Part shown: positions 34,132 to 43,554 of the stretch, piece by piece
Position numbering within the stretch: position 1 is the stretch's first letter
Layout: the number at the start of each line of letters is the position of its first letter
Assembly: GCA_020633055.1 (NCBI GenBank)
Contig: JACKEJ010000008.1
Coordinates: forward strand, 558,001 to 622,000
From: Sandaracinaceae bacterium
GTDB taxonomy: Bacteria > Myxococcota_A > Polyangia > Polyangiales > Houyiibacteriaceae
Direction of reading: 5' to 3'
Length of the DNA stretch: 64,000 nucleotides
The notes under the pieces: generated by a model
Databases searched by the model: none
What the model was told of the DNA's origin: nothing
Seen by the model: only the letters and a program-made list of their open reading frames with translations
Program-made: the position numbers and the translations under genes

Positions 34132-35877
34132 GTGCGCTACGCTCGGCGCGTGAGGAAACAATGGGCTGTTGCGATGAGCGCGTTCTGTGTGCTCGGGGGG
34201 TGTTCGGCCCTCTTTGGATACCCCGACTCGGCGCACGAGTCGTCCGTGGAGCGCTGCGGAAACGGACTCGACGACGACTTCAACGGCCTGGTGGACTGCG
34301 CCGACCCAAGCTGCGACGGCCACTGCCGCGAAGACGGCAACGCCTGCACCGACGGGCGCAACAACAACGGCGACAGCTTTCGCGGTGCCCCGCTGGTGGA
34401 CCGGGCAGACCCCGGCTGCTGGGGCCTCGGTCACGAGCTGCTCGAGCACTGCGCCTTCCGGCCGGGGACCGCGCTTGAGCTGCGACGCTGGACCGAGTTC
34501 GAGGCCTTCCCCAGCCCGGAGTGGGTCACGTCGGGGACGGTCGACGAGGACGGAGCCACGTTGGGCATCAACGGAGAGGACTCGATCCTGCTGCTGCCTG
34601 GGCAGTTCATCGAGTCGCGCGGCGCGGTGACCGGAGGCATCTCGGACTTGGGCGCCGACGTGCACTTCTTCGGGGCGGCCGGCACCGAGCTGCTCATCTC
34701 GTTCGTGTCCCCTCGCTTCGGGACCATCGTCACGGCTCACGTCGTTCCCTCGGGGGGCGTGGACGGGTGGCGCATGTGGATGGAGACCGCCGACGGCGCC
34801 CGGTCCACGGAGACCACTATCGACTTCGGGGCCTTCGTCCTCTACTACTACGAGTTCAACCTCGTCGTGAACGCCGGGTCGTGGTGGCTCACGGCGCCCA
34901 TCGTCGGCGCGCGCAGCAGCCCGTTGCCCCTCGACCCCGCCATCCCACGGGACGAGCCGCTGGTCCTCCGGGTCGAAGCGCGGGGGAGCGCCGCGGGAGC
35001 GGTCGCGTTGGTTGAGCTGGTCAGCGTCGCGCGCACCTCCTACGACACCTGCGACCGCTCTCACGTGTCTCCGCTCATCAACGCGCCAAGCCTTCGCGCG
35101 GCGGCCGACGCACCCGAGCTGCGCTGCGTCGTGCTGGAGCGCGGCGCGCACCGCTCCCTCAGCGGCGACACGTGGCAGGCGGCTCGCAGCGTCATGGGGC
35201 CGGGAGAGGTCGCGATGACGTGGGTGGACACCTTCGAGCGCTTCGAGGGCGTCCGCTACGACCAAGACAACGCGGGGCTGCGCTTCTTCGCGTCCGCCGA
35301 CTGTGACGCGTTCCGCGAGTCCGAGCCCGTGTCGGTCGAGGCGCTCACGGACGCCACCACCGTCCAGCTTGTCGGGTTCGACCACGACGAAGACCTCCCT
35401 GGCGGCGCTCGACGGGTGCACCTGCTGGGCGTCACCCAGGCGGGGGTCCAACAGCTCATCGAGCTCGCGTCCGACACGGGGCTCCCCGAGAGCTACGCCG
35501 TCACGAGCACTGTCGACTGGCCCCACGCCGTCTGGCCCAGCGGGCGCCCCCTGTCGGTCGGCCGCCTAGGAGCCAGCTTGTGGGTGCTCGGGCCTGGCGA
35601 GGTCAGCGGCGACGTGGCCCTGTACGCGGTCACCGACGGCACCGTCACCACGCTGGACACCCAGCTCCTCACGCCCAGCGGGGAGCCGGGCGCGTTCGAT
35701 CAGTTCCGGGTCCAACAGGCGCAGCTCGTGCCGCGCGCCAGCGTGTCGCCCGGCTCGGTGGAGGCCCGGCTCTACTACTTTGGGTCCTTGCTCCCACACG
35801 ACCCTGGGTACGAGTCCGCGGCCGTCCGGTCGGGGGTCGACTGGAGAACGCTTCGCTTCGGTCCGGAGGCCCCATGA
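34132..35877 (+). CDS. Cassette B, first gene: surface lipoprotein
   Basis: A 581-residue protein. GTG 34132 (VRYARRV) is chosen because its relative at 20411 begins with the same VRY; GTG 34150 would also leave a lipobox. Lipobox LGGC, then 'ALFGYPDS', a cysteine motif GLDDDFNGLVDCADPSCDG and a large beta-rich region. The two relatives align along their length, including 'DTCDRSHVSPLINAPSL' and the C-terminal 'SGVDWRTLRFG'. The start is 52 bp from that of the divergent regulator, so the regulator may control this cassette. No catalytic motif seen. Confidence 0.82.
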   Translation: MRYARRVRKQWAVAMSAFCVLGGCSALFGYPDSAHESSVERCGNGLDDDFNGLVDCADPSCDGHCREDGNACTDGRNNNGDSFRGAPLVDRADPGCWGLGHELLEHCAFRPGTALELRRWTEFEAFPSPEWVTSGTVDEDGATLGINGEDSILLLPGQFIESRGAVTGGISDLGADVHFFGAAGTELLISFVSPRFGTIVTAHVVPSGGVDGWRMWMETADGARSTETTIDFGAFVLYYYEFNLVVNAGSWWLTAPIVGARSSPLPLDPAIPRDEPLVLRVEARGSAAGAVALVELVSVARTSYDTCDRSHVSPLINAPSLRAAADAPELRCVVLERGAHRSLSGDTWQAARSVMGPGEVAMTWVDTFERFEGVRYDQDNAGLRFFASADCDAFRESEPVSVEALTDATTVQLVGFDHDEDLPGGARRVHLLGVTQAGVQQLIELASDTGLPESYAVTSTVDWPHAVWPSGRPLSVGRLGASLWVLGPGEVSGDVALYAVTDGTVTTLDTQLLTPSGEPGAFDQFRVQQAQLVPRASVSPGSVEARLYYFGSLLPHDPGYESAAVRSGVDWRTLRFGPEAP

Positions 35878-37217
35878 GTCGCGCTGCATCCCCACCCGAC
35901 CAAGTGACCCGCAGCCTGCTGCTCGTCGCGCTCCTGAGCATTGCTGGCTGCGCCGGGGGCCAGCGCGAGCCCGACACCCATGACGCCGGGCCCCGATTCG
36001 ACTGGACGACCGTGGCGCTGCCCCCGCTGGTCACTGGGTGCGGCGACGGCTTGGTGGACCCCGGCGAGAGCTGCGACGACGCCAACGAGGACGAACACGA
36101 CGGTTGCGTGCGCTGCCGCTGGCCAACCCTGTGCGGCAACGGCGTGGTGGAAGGCGCCGAAGCCTGCGACGACGGAAACCGCATTAACGGCGACGGTTGC
36201 CGCGCCTCTTGCGAGCTTGAGACCTGCGGCGACGGGCACGTCGACGGCCCCGCCGAGACGTGCGACGACGAGAGCGGGAGCTGTCTGGCCTGTCAGTCCG
36301 CTGCCAGCTGCGGCGATGGCGCGCTGACCGAGCCCGAGCTGTGCGACGACGGCGGCAGCGCGGACTGGGACGGCTGCTCCGCGAGCTGCGGGGGTGAGCA
36401 GGTGTTCATGGTGACTGAGCTCGGCTTCGCCACGGACGTGTCTCAGGGGTGCGACATCAGCGGCACGGGCGTTCGGCAGAACTCGGCCGGGCAGGCGCTG
36501 GCCGTCCCGGCGGTCGCGTGGAACGCACAGATCGCGCGGCAGCTGAGGGACGTCGCGGCGCGGCCGGTGGTCATCTTCTCCGGCTGGGCACGGGGCGTCG
36601 CCCCACCCCCGCGCTTCCGAGTGGCCATGCGGGACGCGGTCGTTGTGGATCCCATCGCGCGCGTGGTTGAAACCACGACGCTCCCCTTCGACTTCGCCCA
36701 CATCGACGCCGTCGGGGACGGCATGGAGTCGGAGGTGGCCGACCTGCGCCTCAACACCGGAGGCGCGGTCGTCGTCCAAGAACCCCTCCGCCGGGCGCAG
36801 TTTCGCTTGCGCGCGCTCCCCGACTCCTCATCCCCGCAGCGCGTGGAAGGCGTGCTGTGTGGTGCCTTGGAGGTGCGCTCCCTCGCAAACGCGATGGACC
36901 TCTTTGGGTCGGGGAGCGCCAACGGCTATCCGCTATGCGAGCCCGTCACGCGCGACCTGAGCCTCGCCGATCTCGTCGGCGCGGGGCGCCGCTTGGGGTT
37001 CACGCCCACCCAGCCCGACGTCGACCTGGACGGCGATGGGCTCGAGCAGCTGATCGTCGCGGGACACCCGTCGGACACCTGCACGCCGGTCATCGTCGGC
37101 TGCGTGGAGGGCGACGGAACGACGGTCAACGATCCCAACTGCATCTTCGACTTCGACGACGGGTGGTCGACCTCGTTCTTCGTAGTCGCCGAGCGCGCGA
37201 CGTTCGCGCAGCCGTAG
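35874..37217 (+). CDS. Cassette B, second gene: DUF4215-type lipoprotein
   Basis: A 447-residue protein overlapping the previous stop by ATGA, exactly as in cassette A. Lipobox SIAGC. The cysteine-rich repeats (CGDGLVDPGESCDD, CGNGVVEGAEACDDGN, CGDGHVDGPAETCDD) occupy residues about 55-170. The rest is beta-rich and ends in 'NCIFDFDDGWSTSFFVV', nearly identical to the gene at 17344. Retention of both genes, their order and their overlap in two distant copies argues that the two products work as a pair. It ends 10 bp from the convergent gene at 37228. Confidence 0.85.
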   Translation: MSRAASPPDQVTRSLLLVALLSIAGCAGGQREPDTHDAGPRFDWTTVALPPLVTGCGDGLVDPGESCDDANEDEHDGCVRCRWPTLCGNGVVEGAEACDDGNRINGDGCRASCELETCGDGHVDGPAETCDDESGSCLACQSAASCGDGALTEPELCDDGGSADWDGCSASCGGEQVFMVTELGFATDVSQGCDISGTGVRQNSAGQALAVPAVAWNAQIARQLRDVAARPVVIFSGWARGVAPPPRFRVAMRDAVVVDPIARVVETTTLPFDFAHIDAVGDGMESEVADLRLNTGGAVVVQEPLRRAQFRLRALPDSSSPQRVEGVLCGALEVRSLANAMDLFGSGSANGYPLCEPVTRDLSLADLVGAGRRLGFTPTQPDVDLDGDGLEQLIVAGHPSDTCTPVIVGCVEGDGTTVNDPNCIFDFDDGWSTSFFVVAERATFAQP

Positions 37218-37227
37218 CCGCGACCGC

Positions 37228-37770
37228 TCAGTTGTCGGTGGGCTCCACGCGCCGCTGCGACGCGTCCTCGACCAGCTCGGCGCCGTCCCAGGTCCACGTC
37301 TCGTGCTGTTCGCTGCTGGGGCAGCACATGGCGTCGTCGGGGCCCAAGATGGCGCGCGCCAGGTGCAGGCCCTGGGCGTCCAGGCCGGTCACGCGGAGGG
37401 ACCCGTCCGCGCGGTCCCCGCCCACGAGCGCGCCCAGCAGGGTGGGCTCGGACGCGCCGTCGGGGAGCGCGAACACATAGACGTAGGTCACGTACGAGTT
37501 GCCGTCGGGGATGATAGCCATGCCCTCGATTACCGCCTCCTCGCGGCCGTCTCCATCGATGTCCCCGTAGCGGGGCGCGCTCAGCTCGTCATCCACCGAG
37601 AGGTCCAGGCCGGGGTAGCTGCGCGCTGGCCAGTCCACGTCGCGGAGGCTGGCCAGGGGTATCCCAGAGGCGGTGGCCGCGGAGCCGGTCCCGGTCGTGG
37701 TGCGCGGCGACCCGCTCGAGGCGCAGGCGGCACACAAGAGGAGCGCGAGGGAGAACAGACGGCGTGGCAT
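37228..37770 (-). CDS. Small lipoprotein, unknown function
   Basis: A 180-residue protein with a short signal peptide and lipobox (LCAAC, Cys16), then a Ser/Thr/Gly linker. The mature part contains 'YGDIDGDGREEAVIEG', one FG-GAP-like calcium-binding loop, and a double cysteine (MCCPSSEQHE). Proteins of this kind, with one D-G-D loop and 'EEAVI', are common as small myxobacterial lipoproteins without known role. It is a single-gene unit: its stop is 10 bp from cassette B and its start is 115 bp beyond the stop of the MoxR operon. Confidence 0.75.
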   Translation of the reverse strand: MPRRLFSLALLLCAACASSGSPRTTTGTGSAATASGIPLASLRDVDWPARSYPGLDLSVDDELSAPRYGDIDGDGREEAVIEGMAIIPDGNSYVTYVYVFALPDGASEPTLLGALVGGDRADGSLRVTGLDAQGLHLARAILGPDDAMCCPSSEQHETWTWDGAELVEDASQRRVEPTDN

Positions 37771-37885
37771 CAGGAGCGAGAAGCTAGCACGGCATGCCGC
37801 TCGCGCGCCGCGGTGCCGGTGGCGAGGTGCGACGCGCCGATGGGTGAGCAGGTGCCCCGCGCCAGCGCCCCGCGCGGTCGCCCGC

Positions 37886-39673
37886 TCAGCGCCCCCGCGC
37901 CTGAATCACTGCGCCTAGGCGCTTCTTCATGTCGCCCGTCTCGTCACCGTGCGCGCGCCGCAGCAGCGCGTCCACGTCGGGGTGGTCCACGCGCTTCAAC
38001 AGGTCGGCGGCCTGCGCCCGCTCGGCCACGGTGCCGTGCGCCAGCGCCTCGAGCAGCAGCTCGGCGGCTTCCAGGTTGGGGATCTTGCCGATGGCCCCCA
38101 GCGCGGCCGCGCGCACCTCGGGCTCTTGAGAGTCCCGGTAGATGCGCTGCAGCGGGTCAAACGCGTGCCCAAAGTGCAGCGTGCTCACGGCGGCCAGCGC
38201 CTCGCGCCGCACCCCCTGCTCGTCGTCGGCCAGGCCGCGCATGACCAGGATGAACGTGCGCTTGAAGTAGAGCTGCCGCGCGGCCCGCAGCACGGCGGCG
38301 CGCACGCTCGCGTCTTCGTGTTCCACCATGGCCTCAAGCGGACCCAGGCACGCGTAGATGCCCACCCGGCCCAGCAGCTCGGCCAGCGCGATCAGCGCCT
38401 CGGGGCGGGCGGGGTTGGGGTCGCCCAGCTGACGCAGCCGGCACAGCAGCGCGTGGCGCCGGATGTAGTCGGGCGTCTTGGGGTCCTCCAGCACCTGCCC
38501 CATGGTCTCGGCCGCGTCGCCCCCCTGCTCCCACTCGATGACGTCCAGACGCCAGATCTCGGGGTAGGCCGTGTCCATGCGCAGGTAGTCGGGGAAGCCC
38601 ACCGCGTTGAGCGGCTCGTCGGGCACCTGCCCCAGGCGCTCGGCCAGGCGGGTGTAGCGGGCGCGCCGCTTGTCGGGCAGCTGCAGCGTGGCCAGCCGCA
38701 GGTAGACTCCGCGCACGCGCGAGTACTGCCCCAGGTCGTTGTAGCCGTCGATGGCCGCGGAGAAGGCGTTCTCGGCCATCTCGGGCATGCCCCCGTCTTC
38801 CAGCAGCTTGGTGGCCGCTTGCTCCATGGTCACCGCGCTGCGCTGACGGTAGTGCGCTTCGTAGGGCAGGCGGTTGCGCCGGCAGAACTGCGCGGCCTCG
38901 CGCAGCAGGGTGGCCGACGCGTGCAGCTCGCCGCGCGCGATGGCCATGCTGGTGAAGTCTTCGTAGTACTGCAGCACGTAGTACTTGAGGTGGTCCGCCT
39001 GCAGGATGCGGATGCAGCCCAGGTAGCCCTCCGCCAGGTTCTCGAAGGCGCCCTCTTTGCCGAGCGTCAGCAGGACCTGGTAGCAGTCGAACGCGCGCTC
39101 GCGCTGCCCCATGGTCTCGAAGCCGTCGGCCGCGGCCTCGATGGCCTGCATGCTGAGCACGCGCTCACGGCGGGCGGCGGCGTGGTCGTCCAGCTGCGCG
39201 CAGGCGCGGCTGAGGTTGAAGCGCACCAGGCCCAAGATGTAGAGGTTGCTGCGCAGGCGCGGGTCTTGGGTGAGCCGCTCCCACAAGAGGCGCGCGGTGC
39301 GCACGTCCCCGGCGTTCTCAAGCTGGATGGCGGCGTGCCCCAGCCAGCCCGCCTCTTCGAAGGCGCGCGCCGCCTGCTGCGGATCGCCCCCCACCGCGTG
39401 CAGGCGCGCGCGGTCCAGCGGCACGTCGCGCACGAGCGACTGCGCGCCCGCCAGGTCTCCGCCGAACATGCGCAGCGTGGCCACCGCGCGCCGCGCACCC
39501 AGCGCGGTGTAGACCTTGTCGGCCAGCGCCAGCGCGGCGCGCAGCTCGTCCTCGCCCATGTGGCTGCGCCCCAAGAGCGCCCACAGCGGGGTCAGGGCGC
39601 CCGCGGCGTTGCCCGCGGCGAGCTCATCGGTGGCGCGCCGCTGCGCCTCGCGTGCGTCCATGGCGGCCGCCAT
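37886..39673 (-). CDS. TPR/HEAT-repeat protein, last gene of MoxR operon
   Basis: A 595-residue cytoplasmic protein without signal peptide. ATG 39673 overlaps the previous stop (TGATG); ATG 39661 is an alternative. The N-terminal two thirds are TPR-like helical repeats ('AARAFEEAGWLGHAAIQLE', 'AFDCYQVLLTLGKEGAFENL'). The C-terminal 170 residues are HEAT-like repeats ('EDASVRAAVLRAARQL', 'EPEVRAAALGAIGKI'). Both are protein-binding scaffolds. Following MoxR and vWA genes in a coupled operon, it is probably the adaptor or sensor through which the ATPase acts. No enzymatic motif is visible. Confidence 0.8.
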   Translation of the reverse strand: MAAAMDAREAQRRATDELAAGNAAGALTPLWALLGRSHMGEDELRAALALADKVYTALGARRAVATLRMFGGDLAGAQSLVRDVPLDRARLHAVGGDPQQAARAFEEAGWLGHAAIQLENAGDVRTARLLWERLTQDPRLRSNLYILGLVRFNLSRACAQLDDHAAARRERVLSMQAIEAAADGFETMGQRERAFDCYQVLLTLGKEGAFENLAEGYLGCIRILQADHLKYYVLQYYEDFTSMAIARGELHASATLLREAAQFCRRNRLPYEAHYRQRSAVTMEQAATKLLEDGGMPEMAENAFSAAIDGYNDLGQYSRVRGVYLRLATLQLPDKRRARYTRLAERLGQVPDEPLNAVGFPDYLRMDTAYPEIWRLDVIEWEQGGDAAETMGQVLEDPKTPDYIRRHALLCRLRQLGDPNPARPEALIALAELLGRVGIYACLGPLEAMVEHEDASVRAAVLRAARQLYFKRTFILVMRGLADDEQGVRREALAAVSTLHFGHAFDPLQRIYRDSQEPEVRAAALGAIGKIPNLEAAELLLEALAHGTVAERAQAADLLKRVDHPDVDALLRRAHGDETGDMKKRLGAVIQARGR

Positions 39674-41214
39674 CAGCGCGCGCCTCCCACCGGCGTGGTG
39701 CCGTGCCCGCCCTGTCCGCTGTGTCCGCCGTGTCCGCCGTGTCCAGGCGGAGCGGCTGGCACCAGGCTCTCGCGCGCGGCGTCTTCCACGATGTCCAGCG
39801 CCCGCTTGGCGCGCGCGTCCTTCAGCCGCAGCGCCTGCTCGTCCACCACCTGCACGGTCTGCAGCCGGTGCAGGTAGTCCAGCTCCAGCTTGCCCGTGGA
39901 GGGCAGCATGAAGATGCCGTACAGCTTGGCCACGCGGCGCAGGTTCTCGATGGTGTCCAGCGGCACGTGGCACTCGGCGTGCGTCAGCAGGTACACCATG
40001 GGCGTGCGCCCCTCGCGCCGCTCCAGACGCGACAGCTCGTTGGTCAGCAGCCCAAACACCTTGGCGTAGTTGCGCCCGTGCTCGCCTTTGAACCGCAGCA
40101 GGTAGGGCACGCTGATGCCACCGTGGTCGTCGGTGCGGCCGGGGCGCGTGCGCTGCACGTCATACAGGCGCGAGTCGAAGAAGCGGAAGTAGACGTCCTC
40201 GCCGCGCAGCGTGAACTTCTTGATGAGCGTCAGCGCCAGCCCGCGCGCGAACGTGGCCCGCTGCCCGCGCATGGACGCGCTCGCGTCCACCAAGATGTAG
40301 TGCAGCCGCCGCTCCTGGTCGTGCTCCTTCTCGCGCGCGTAGTAGAACACCTCGTTCTCGACGAAGCGCCGCACAAAGAGGTCCGGGTCGAACGCCAGCT
40401 CGGACAGCACCAGCGAGTCGATGGTGCCGCGGCGCTGCACCCCCGAGTAGCCGTCCACGCTGAAGCTCTGTGTGCCCGAGGCGCGCTTGGTCTCCAGCAC
40501 GCTGGGCAGGAGGTCCAGCGAGAAGTTCACCACGTCGTTGGCCTCGGGGCTCTCGAACACCCCCAGCAGGTCCAGCATCTGGTCGCCGCCGCCGGCCCCC
40601 GCGCCAAACATCCCCACAAGGCGCAGCGTGTCCAGGTCGATCTGCTCGAACGACGTGACCAGCCGCAGGTTGGCGTGCGCCAGGTACTCCAAGAACGCGA
40701 GGTCGCTGCTGCGGTCGGCCGTGCGAAACAGCGCGGCGAGCTCTGGCTCGAGAGACGCGTAGACCTCGGGGTCCAGCGGCAGCGCGACGTGCTCGCGGCG
40801 CGTTCCCACGGGGACGAAGCGCTCGTACAGCGGCGCCAGCACCTTCAGCAGCAGCACGGCGATGAGCGGGTCTTCCAGGCGCCACTGCCGGGCCTTCTCC
40901 ATGACCTCGCTGTCGCCGATCTCGCGCAGGGTGCGAGCCACGGTGGTGAGCGCCGCCAGCTGCTTCTGGTTTAGGCCCTGCGACCCCAGCGCGGGCCGCG
41001 GCTCGATCAGCACGTCGGCCGGGGCCAGCAGCGCCAGCATGCCGATGTCGTGCACGGCCCAGAAGGGCACCTCGACGCCCACGCGCGTGAGGGTGCGGTG
41101 CCACTGCGCGGCGCGCATGGAGAACATGGCGTTGTCGTGCCGCACCAAGCTCAGCAGCATGCCACCCAGCTGGCGGCCCACCGGCCCTTCACGGTGCTGT
41201 GCGGGGAGGCTCAC
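39673..41214 (-). CDS. vWA protein with intact MIDAS motif
   Basis: A 513-residue cytoplasmic protein starting at GTG 41214, nine bases after the MoxR stop. Residues about 1-300 are helical and unassigned. A von Willebrand A domain follows, with the metal-binding MIDAS start DASASMRG (DxSxS), then 'ALTLIKKFTLRGEDVYFRFF'. It is similar in layout to ViaA-type partners of RavA. The C-terminus is a Gly/His-rich tail (PGHGGHGGHSGQGGHG) that could bind metal. Known MoxR-vWA pairs work as ATPase chaperones that remodel a client. The neighbouring TPR/HEAT protein overlaps this stop by one base. Confidence 0.88.
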   Translation of the reverse strand: MSLPAQHREGPVGRQLGGMLLSLVRHDNAMFSMRAAQWHRTLTRVGVEVPFWAVHDIGMLALLAPADVLIEPRPALGSQGLNQKQLAALTTVARTLREIGDSEVMEKARQWRLEDPLIAVLLLKVLAPLYERFVPVGTRREHVALPLDPEVYASLEPELAALFRTADRSSDLAFLEYLAHANLRLVTSFEQIDLDTLRLVGMFGAGAGGGDQMLDLLGVFESPEANDVVNFSLDLLPSVLETKRASGTQSFSVDGYSGVQRRGTIDSLVLSELAFDPDLFVRRFVENEVFYYAREKEHDQERRLHYILVDASASMRGQRATFARGLALTLIKKFTLRGEDVYFRFFDSRLYDVQRTRPGRTDDHGGISVPYLLRFKGEHGRNYAKVFGLLTNELSRLERREGRTPMVYLLTHAECHVPLDTIENLRRVAKLYGIFMLPSTGKLELDYLHRLQTVQVVDEQALRLKDARAKRALDIVEDAARESLVPAAPPGHGGHGGHSGQGGHGTTPVGGAR

Positions 41215-41223
41215 GCGTCGCCC

Positions 41224-42396
41224 TTACTGCGCAAACTTGCCGCTCTGGAACACGTGCCCCAGCAGCTGCTCCACGCGGGTGAGGGCGTCGCGCGCGGGGG
41301 CGGTGCCCAGGCTCTCGAGCGCGGCCTTGATCTCGTTCAGCGCCTTGAGGTGGCTGAACAGCTGGATGTCGCTCATGGGCCGGTCGGACGTGAGCAGGTC
41401 GCGGATGCGGTTGAGCTCGGCGATGAGCGCGTCGATGCCCACGTCGGTCGCGCCAAAGCGGCGCGCGGACGGATGCTCGCGGTACCAGGCCTCCAGCACC
41501 GGCCCCACCACGCCGTCCAAGATCTCGGCCTGGTCCATGTTGTTCCAGGTGTGGCGCAGCACGAAGAAGTCGCTGGGGTCCGCCGTGGGCCGCCCGTCCA
41601 GCGCGGCGCTGGCGGCGAAGAGCTTCAGCATCTTGATGGCGCGGCGGTCGCTCAGCGACACCCCCTCGCTGCGGATCTGAAACACCAGCCCCTTGTAGGC
41701 GGCCAGGAAGTCTTCGGTGAAGTTCATGCGCGGACCAAAGCCCTTGTGCAGGGCGTGCAGGTCGGCGCTGCTCAGCAGCGGGTCCATGCGGTCGTAGCTG
41801 CCGTCGATCTTGGAGACCTCGTGCGCGACGCCCTTCAACAGCAGGTCGTGGAAGTGGTAGCTGTCCAGGTTGTCGCTGTGCACGCGCAACAAGAAGCGGT
41901 CGAACACAGCCATGAGGTTCTCGTCGTTGGGCACCTCGTTGGACGCCGCGAACGCGCTGATGAGCGGCACCTTCACGATGTCCGCACCCACGGTGTAGAC
42001 GCGCTCGTTGAGCACGCTCAAGAGCGAGTTGAGGATGGCGCTGTTGGCCTTGAAGACCTCGTCCAGGAACACGATCTCGGCCTCGGGCATCATCCCGGAC
42101 GTGCGGCGCTTGTACGACCCGTCGCGGAAGGCCTGGATGTCGATGGGCCCGAAGATCTCGTTCGGCTCGGTGAAGCGCGTCAGCAGGTACTCGAAGTAGC
42201 GGGCCTGCACCAGCTTGGCGAACAGGCGGATGAGCGCGCTCTTGGCGGTGCCGGGCGGGCCCACCATGACCATGTGCTCGCCAGCCACGATGGCGATGAG
42301 CATCAAGCGGATGGTCTCGCTCTTGCCGAGGAAGGTCGCCTCGAGGCGCTGGGCGACTTGAGCGAGGCGACGGATGGTCTGGGCGTCTTGCGTCAC
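41224..42396 (-). CDS. RavA-type MoxR AAA+ ATPase
   Basis: A 390-residue protein. GTG 42396 overlaps the previous stop (GTGA), so translation is coupled. The AAA+ core has Walker A GPPGTAKS, then 'YLLTRFTEPNEIFGPIDI' and Walker B 'EIVFLDEVFKANSAILNSLL' with sensor 1 'FAASNE'. The spacing and 'TRFTEPNEIFGP' are those of the RavA subfamily of MoxR ATPases, which form hexamers and work with vWA partners. The last 110 residues are helical and probably bind the partner. It is the engine of the operon: ATP-driven remodelling of a client, which is unknown. Confidence 0.92.
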   Translation of the reverse strand: MTQDAQTIRRLAQVAQRLEATFLGKSETIRLMLIAIVAGEHMVMVGPPGTAKSALIRLFAKLVQARYFEYLLTRFTEPNEIFGPIDIQAFRDGSYKRRTSGMMPEAEIVFLDEVFKANSAILNSLLSVLNERVYTVGADIVKVPLISAFAASNEVPNDENLMAVFDRFLLRVHSDNLDSYHFHDLLLKGVAHEVSKIDGSYDRMDPLLSSADLHALHKGFGPRMNFTEDFLAAYKGLVFQIRSEGVSLSDRRAIKMLKLFAASAALDGRPTADPSDFFVLRHTWNNMDQAEILDGVVGPVLEAWYREHPSARRFGATDVGIDALIAELNRIRDLLTSDRPMSDIQLFSHLKALNEIKAALESLGTAPARDALTRVEQLLGHVFQSGKFAQ

Positions 42397-43553
42397 GAGG
42401 GGCTCCGTACAGAAGGAAAGGCCACGCGGCGGAAGAGCGTGGCCGCCAGATGGCGGGTGTCGTCGTCGAGCTGAGCGGAGATGGCCACGGCCCACTCGCC
42501 GAGGCGCCGGCGGTCGCTGGGGGGCACGACCTCGAGCGGGTCGAGCGCGTCTTCGCCGCCCAGGGCCTCGGGCAGCACCGCCCAGAACAGGCGCGCGTCC
42601 ACGTCGGCGCAGGGCGGCGCGGCCTCGCCCGTCTGCCGGTCGAGGGCGGCCATCATGGCGGTCTCCATCACGAACGCAGTGGCCGCGCCCAGCGCCTCGG
42701 GCGGCGCCCCGAGCGCCACTAGCTCGCGCAGCGCGGCGCCGATGCGCGCGGCCGCCGTGCCGAGACCACGCTGCACGAGATGATGCGCGACGCCGTGGCG
42801 CAGGACCGGGTCGGCGAGCACCGCGAGGGTCGCTGGCGTGAACACGAAGCCGGGCGTGTCGGCCAGCTGCACCAGGCACGTCAGCGGCGAGCGCGCGCGC
42901 AGCGCCTCCATGCTGTCGTGGAGCGGGAAGCGCGCGTCGTCGTCCTCGCCGATCTCGGGCTCCTCGAAGAACCCGGCGAGGGACGTCTGGGTCACGGCCT
43001 CGCGCACGAAGCGCAGCTTGGGGAGCGCCACCACGTTGGCGGGCGCTGGCCTGCCCCAGAAGCGGTAGGTGTACGCCCAGTTCTTGATGACGCGATCCTC
43101 CCGGTGCAGCGCGTGTATGCGCTCCACCAACGCGAAGCGCATCAGCGCCTGCCCGCGCGTCTCGGGGTCGCCCGCGGCGTGGATGAGCGCGTCGGCCCAC
43201 GCGCGCACGGTCACGCGCGACCCGCGCCGGAAGACCGCGTCCAGCAGCGGGTCGGTCAGCGTGGCGAGGTTGTGGGCGGCCATGGCGAGCGCCCACGTGC
43301 CGCGGTCCGGGTAGGGCAGCGTGCCCACCGGCGCGAGCTGGGCCGCGTGCCGGTGGAACGCCTCGTAGAGCGCGCGGTCGGCCTCCGCGTCGGTGGGGCG
43401 GCTCTGCGCGAACGTGTCGAGGGCGTGCGGCGGCAGGGCGCGCGTGGCCTTGGCCGGCCCGCCGCTCATCACCGGCGAGAACCAGCCCACGGAGAAGTCG
43501 TGGAACAGCTCGCCGAAGGTGCGCAGCGTCTTGTCGTCGAGGGCGGAGCTCAC
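42393..43553 (-). CDS. Conserved-context protein of MoxR operon, unassigned
   Basis: A 386-residue cytoplasmic protein from GTG 43553, one base after the previous stop. It is helical and rich in alanine; segments such as 'TFGELFHDFSVGWFSPVMSG' at the start and 'NWAYTYRFWGRPAP' in the middle carry aromatic residues. I do not recognise a family. Overlap with the MoxR gene by GTGA makes a stoichiometric partnership likely. It may be one of the variable 'X' components described for MoxR-vWA ternary systems; that is inference from position only. Confidence 0.75.
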   Translation of the reverse strand: MSSALDDKTLRTFGELFHDFSVGWFSPVMSGGPAKATRALPPHALDTFAQSRPTDAEADRALYEAFHRHAAQLAPVGTLPYPDRGTWALAMAAHNLATLTDPLLDAVFRRGSRVTVRAWADALIHAAGDPETRGQALMRFALVERIHALHREDRVIKNWAYTYRFWGRPAPANVVALPKLRFVREAVTQTSLAGFFEEPEIGEDDDARFPLHDSMEALRARSPLTCLVQLADTPGFVFTPATLAVLADPVLRHGVAHHLVQRGLGTAAARIGAALRELVALGAPPEALGAATAFVMETAMMAALDRQTGEAAPPCADVDARLFWAVLPEALGGEDALDPLEVVPPSDRRRLGEWAVAISAQLDDDTRHLAATLFRRVAFPSVRSPS

Positions 43554-43554
43554 G

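Noticed and set aside
37949..39877. Long plus-strand frame opposite the TPR/HEAT gene.
   Set aside because: Composition is Val/Gln/His/Arg-rich and shows no domain; the minus-strand frame is coupled to its neighbour.
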